From Verrucomicrobiota bacterium (GTDB taxonomy: Bacteria > Verrucomicrobiota > Verrucomicrobiia > Chthoniobacterales > UBA10450): a stretch of DNA of 6,217 nucleotides. This document shows, in pieces, positions 5,532 to 6,217 of this stretch; position 1 is the first letter of the stretch, and each line of letters starts with the position of its first letter. The DNA lies in assembly GCA_003219095.1 (NCBI GenBank), contig QHPM01000171.1, positions 1 through 6,217 on the forward strand, in the 5' to 3' direction. A model generated the notes under the pieces. It searched no databases. It saw only the letters and a list, made by a program, of their open reading frames with translations, and was not told where the DNA came from. Both the position numbers and the translations under genes were made by a program.

Positions 5532-5679
5532 AATGACGAAGCACAAATGACGAATTACGAATTAATGATAAAGCCCGAAGCCCGAAGGAAATGTCTTCTA
5601 GCTGCACTTTCATTTCGTCATCACGGCGTTGTGCCTTATTCTTCATTCGTCATTCGAATTTCGGATTTCATTCGTCATT
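5532..5679. repeat. AATGACGAA/TTCGTCATT repeat patch between lipoprotein gene and recombinase gene
   Basis: The 155-base gap between the two genes is almost filled by short repeats. AATGACGAA occurs at 5532-5540 and 5546-5554, and its exact complement TTCGTCATT at 5646-5654 and 5671-5679, with a near copy at 5613-5621. The left side also shows tandem heptamers: ACGAATT twice (5550-5563) and GCCCGAA twice (5573-5586), in step with a period of seven that includes the two ATGACGA copies 14 bases apart. GCACAA (5541-5546) is matched by TTGTGC (5629-5634). The arms could pair into a long imperfect hairpin. No reading frame of interest lies within. It may be a dispersed non-coding repeat or a decayed MITE-like element; no flanking target duplication is recognised. 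Confidence 0.6.
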
Positions 5680-5683
5680 TTCG

Positions 5684-6217
5684 ATGATGCGTCCTGCTCA
5701 CCCGCCGGCGACCCGTGATTCCCTGGCCGAGGAGTTCCTGCGCTATCTGGCGGTTGAGCGCAACGCTTCCCCACGAACCCTGAAAGCGTACGCGAGCGCC
5801 CTCGCGAAGATTCGGGAACAGTTGAAAACTAAACCGTGGCTGAAATGCCAGGTGGACGATTTTCGCGATTATCTTTTTCATCTTTCGAAAGAAAAAGCGG
5901 CCCGCAGTTATATCCGGCTCCAGTTTTCGGCCCTGCGCACCTTTTACAGATTTTTGCGTGCCCGAAAAAAACTCGCGCATGATCCCAGTGCAGAAGTGCA
6001 GTTACCAAAGCTGCAAAAGCAATTGCCGATCGTGCTCACGCGGCAACAAATGGAAGAGCTTCTCTCCGCCCCGCTGCGTGTAAAAAAACAAACCGCCGCT
6101 CCAGTCTGGATGCCGCTACGTGATTCCGCGGTTCTGGAACTATTTTACAGTAGCGGTCTGCGCTTGAGTGAGTTAGCGGCCCTCGACGTCGCAGATGCCG
6201 ATCTTTACACCGAGTCG
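5684..6217 (+). CDS. xerC: XerC/XerD-type tyrosine recombinase, 3'-truncated by window edge
   Basis: The frame is open for 178 codons up to the last base, so about the last 120 residues of a usual 300-residue protein are outside. The N-terminal SAM-like core-binding domain spans about residues 12-105: SLAEEFLRYLAVERNASPRT, then LKAYASALAKI, and later LRTFYRFLRARK and AHDPSAEVQLPKL. The catalytic domain begins at about 113 with LPIVLTRQQMEELLSAP. The first catalytic arginine is R160 in the signature YSSGLRLSELAAL. The remaining catalytic Lys, HxxR, His/Trp and Tyr residues are not in the window. Xer recombinases resolve chromosome dimers at dif; similar proteins serve mobile elements, but nothing around it suggests one. 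Roughly ten residues (about 131-142, VKKQTAAPVW) are inserted before the conserved LRDSAVLELFY. Two adjacent ATGs (5684, 5687) are possible starts, with no ribosome binding site. The xerC rather than xerD assignment is tentative. Confidence 0.9.
   Translation, partial: MMRPAHPPATRDSLAEEFLRYLAVERNASPRTLKAYASALAKIREQLKTKPWLKCQVDDFRDYLFHLSKEKAARSYIRLQFSALRTFYRFLRARKKLAHDPSAEVQLPKLQKQLPIVLTRQQMEELLSAPLRVKKQTAAPVWMPLRDSAVLELFYSSGLRLSELAALDVADADLYTES

Noticed and set aside
5532..6217. Repeats plus tyrosine recombinase as an integron, CRISPR-like array or integrative element
   Set aside because: The repeats are too short and irregular for CRISPR, no attachment site, tRNA target or cargo is visible, and the recombinase resembles housekeeping Xer proteins.

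Overview
The window looks like a chromosomal segment from a Gram-negative bacterium of moderately high GC, most likely Verrucomicrobiota (soil Spartobacteria or Chthoniobacterales type). This placement is an inference. It rests on the general style of the proteins, the scarcity of Shine-Dalgarno sequences, the combination of an Mla-type lipid transporter with a PIN/TRAM protein in one operon, and the GC-rich palindromic and AATGACGAA-type intergenic repeats. No marker gene here proves it.

Layout. On the + strand, the left edge cuts into tryptophanyl-tRNA synthetase (trpS, end at 680). Its stop codon lies inside a REP/BIME-like double palindrome (678-736). Next comes a short DUF167/YggU gene (746-949), whose normal C-terminal segment is present but out of frame just downstream (940-993). 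A gene-poor stretch of about 100 bases (994-1096) separates it from a convergent five-gene block on the - strand. Read in transcription order, that block is an 87-residue HMA-like protein without cysteines (4953-4690), MlaE permease (4656-3859), MlaF ATPase (3836-3057), MlaD/MCE protein (3010-2114) and a membrane-anchored PIN/TRAM protein (2110-1097). Gaps are 33, 22, 46 and 3 bases, so a single operon is likely. A 56-base divergent intergenic region with a perfect 6-bp inverted repeat separates it from a + strand lipoprotein of unknown function (5010-5528). A 148-base repeat patch rich in AATGACGAA/TTCGTCATT follows (5532-5679). A XerC/XerD-type tyrosine recombinase begins at 5684 and runs off the right edge.

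Function. MlaE, MlaF and MlaD form the core of an inner-membrane lipid transporter of the Mla/MCE class: MlaE is the membrane channel, MlaF powers it, and MlaD is the periplasmic ring-forming lipid-binding subunit. No mlaA, mlaB or mlaC is present here. The most thought-provoking context is that this lipid transporter is flanked within its own operon by a small HMA-like protein lacking metal ligands and by a putative membrane-bound ribonuclease. The clearest sequence anomaly is the broken 3' end of the DUF167 gene. I see no tRNA, rRNA, CRISPR array, insertion sequence or phage module.
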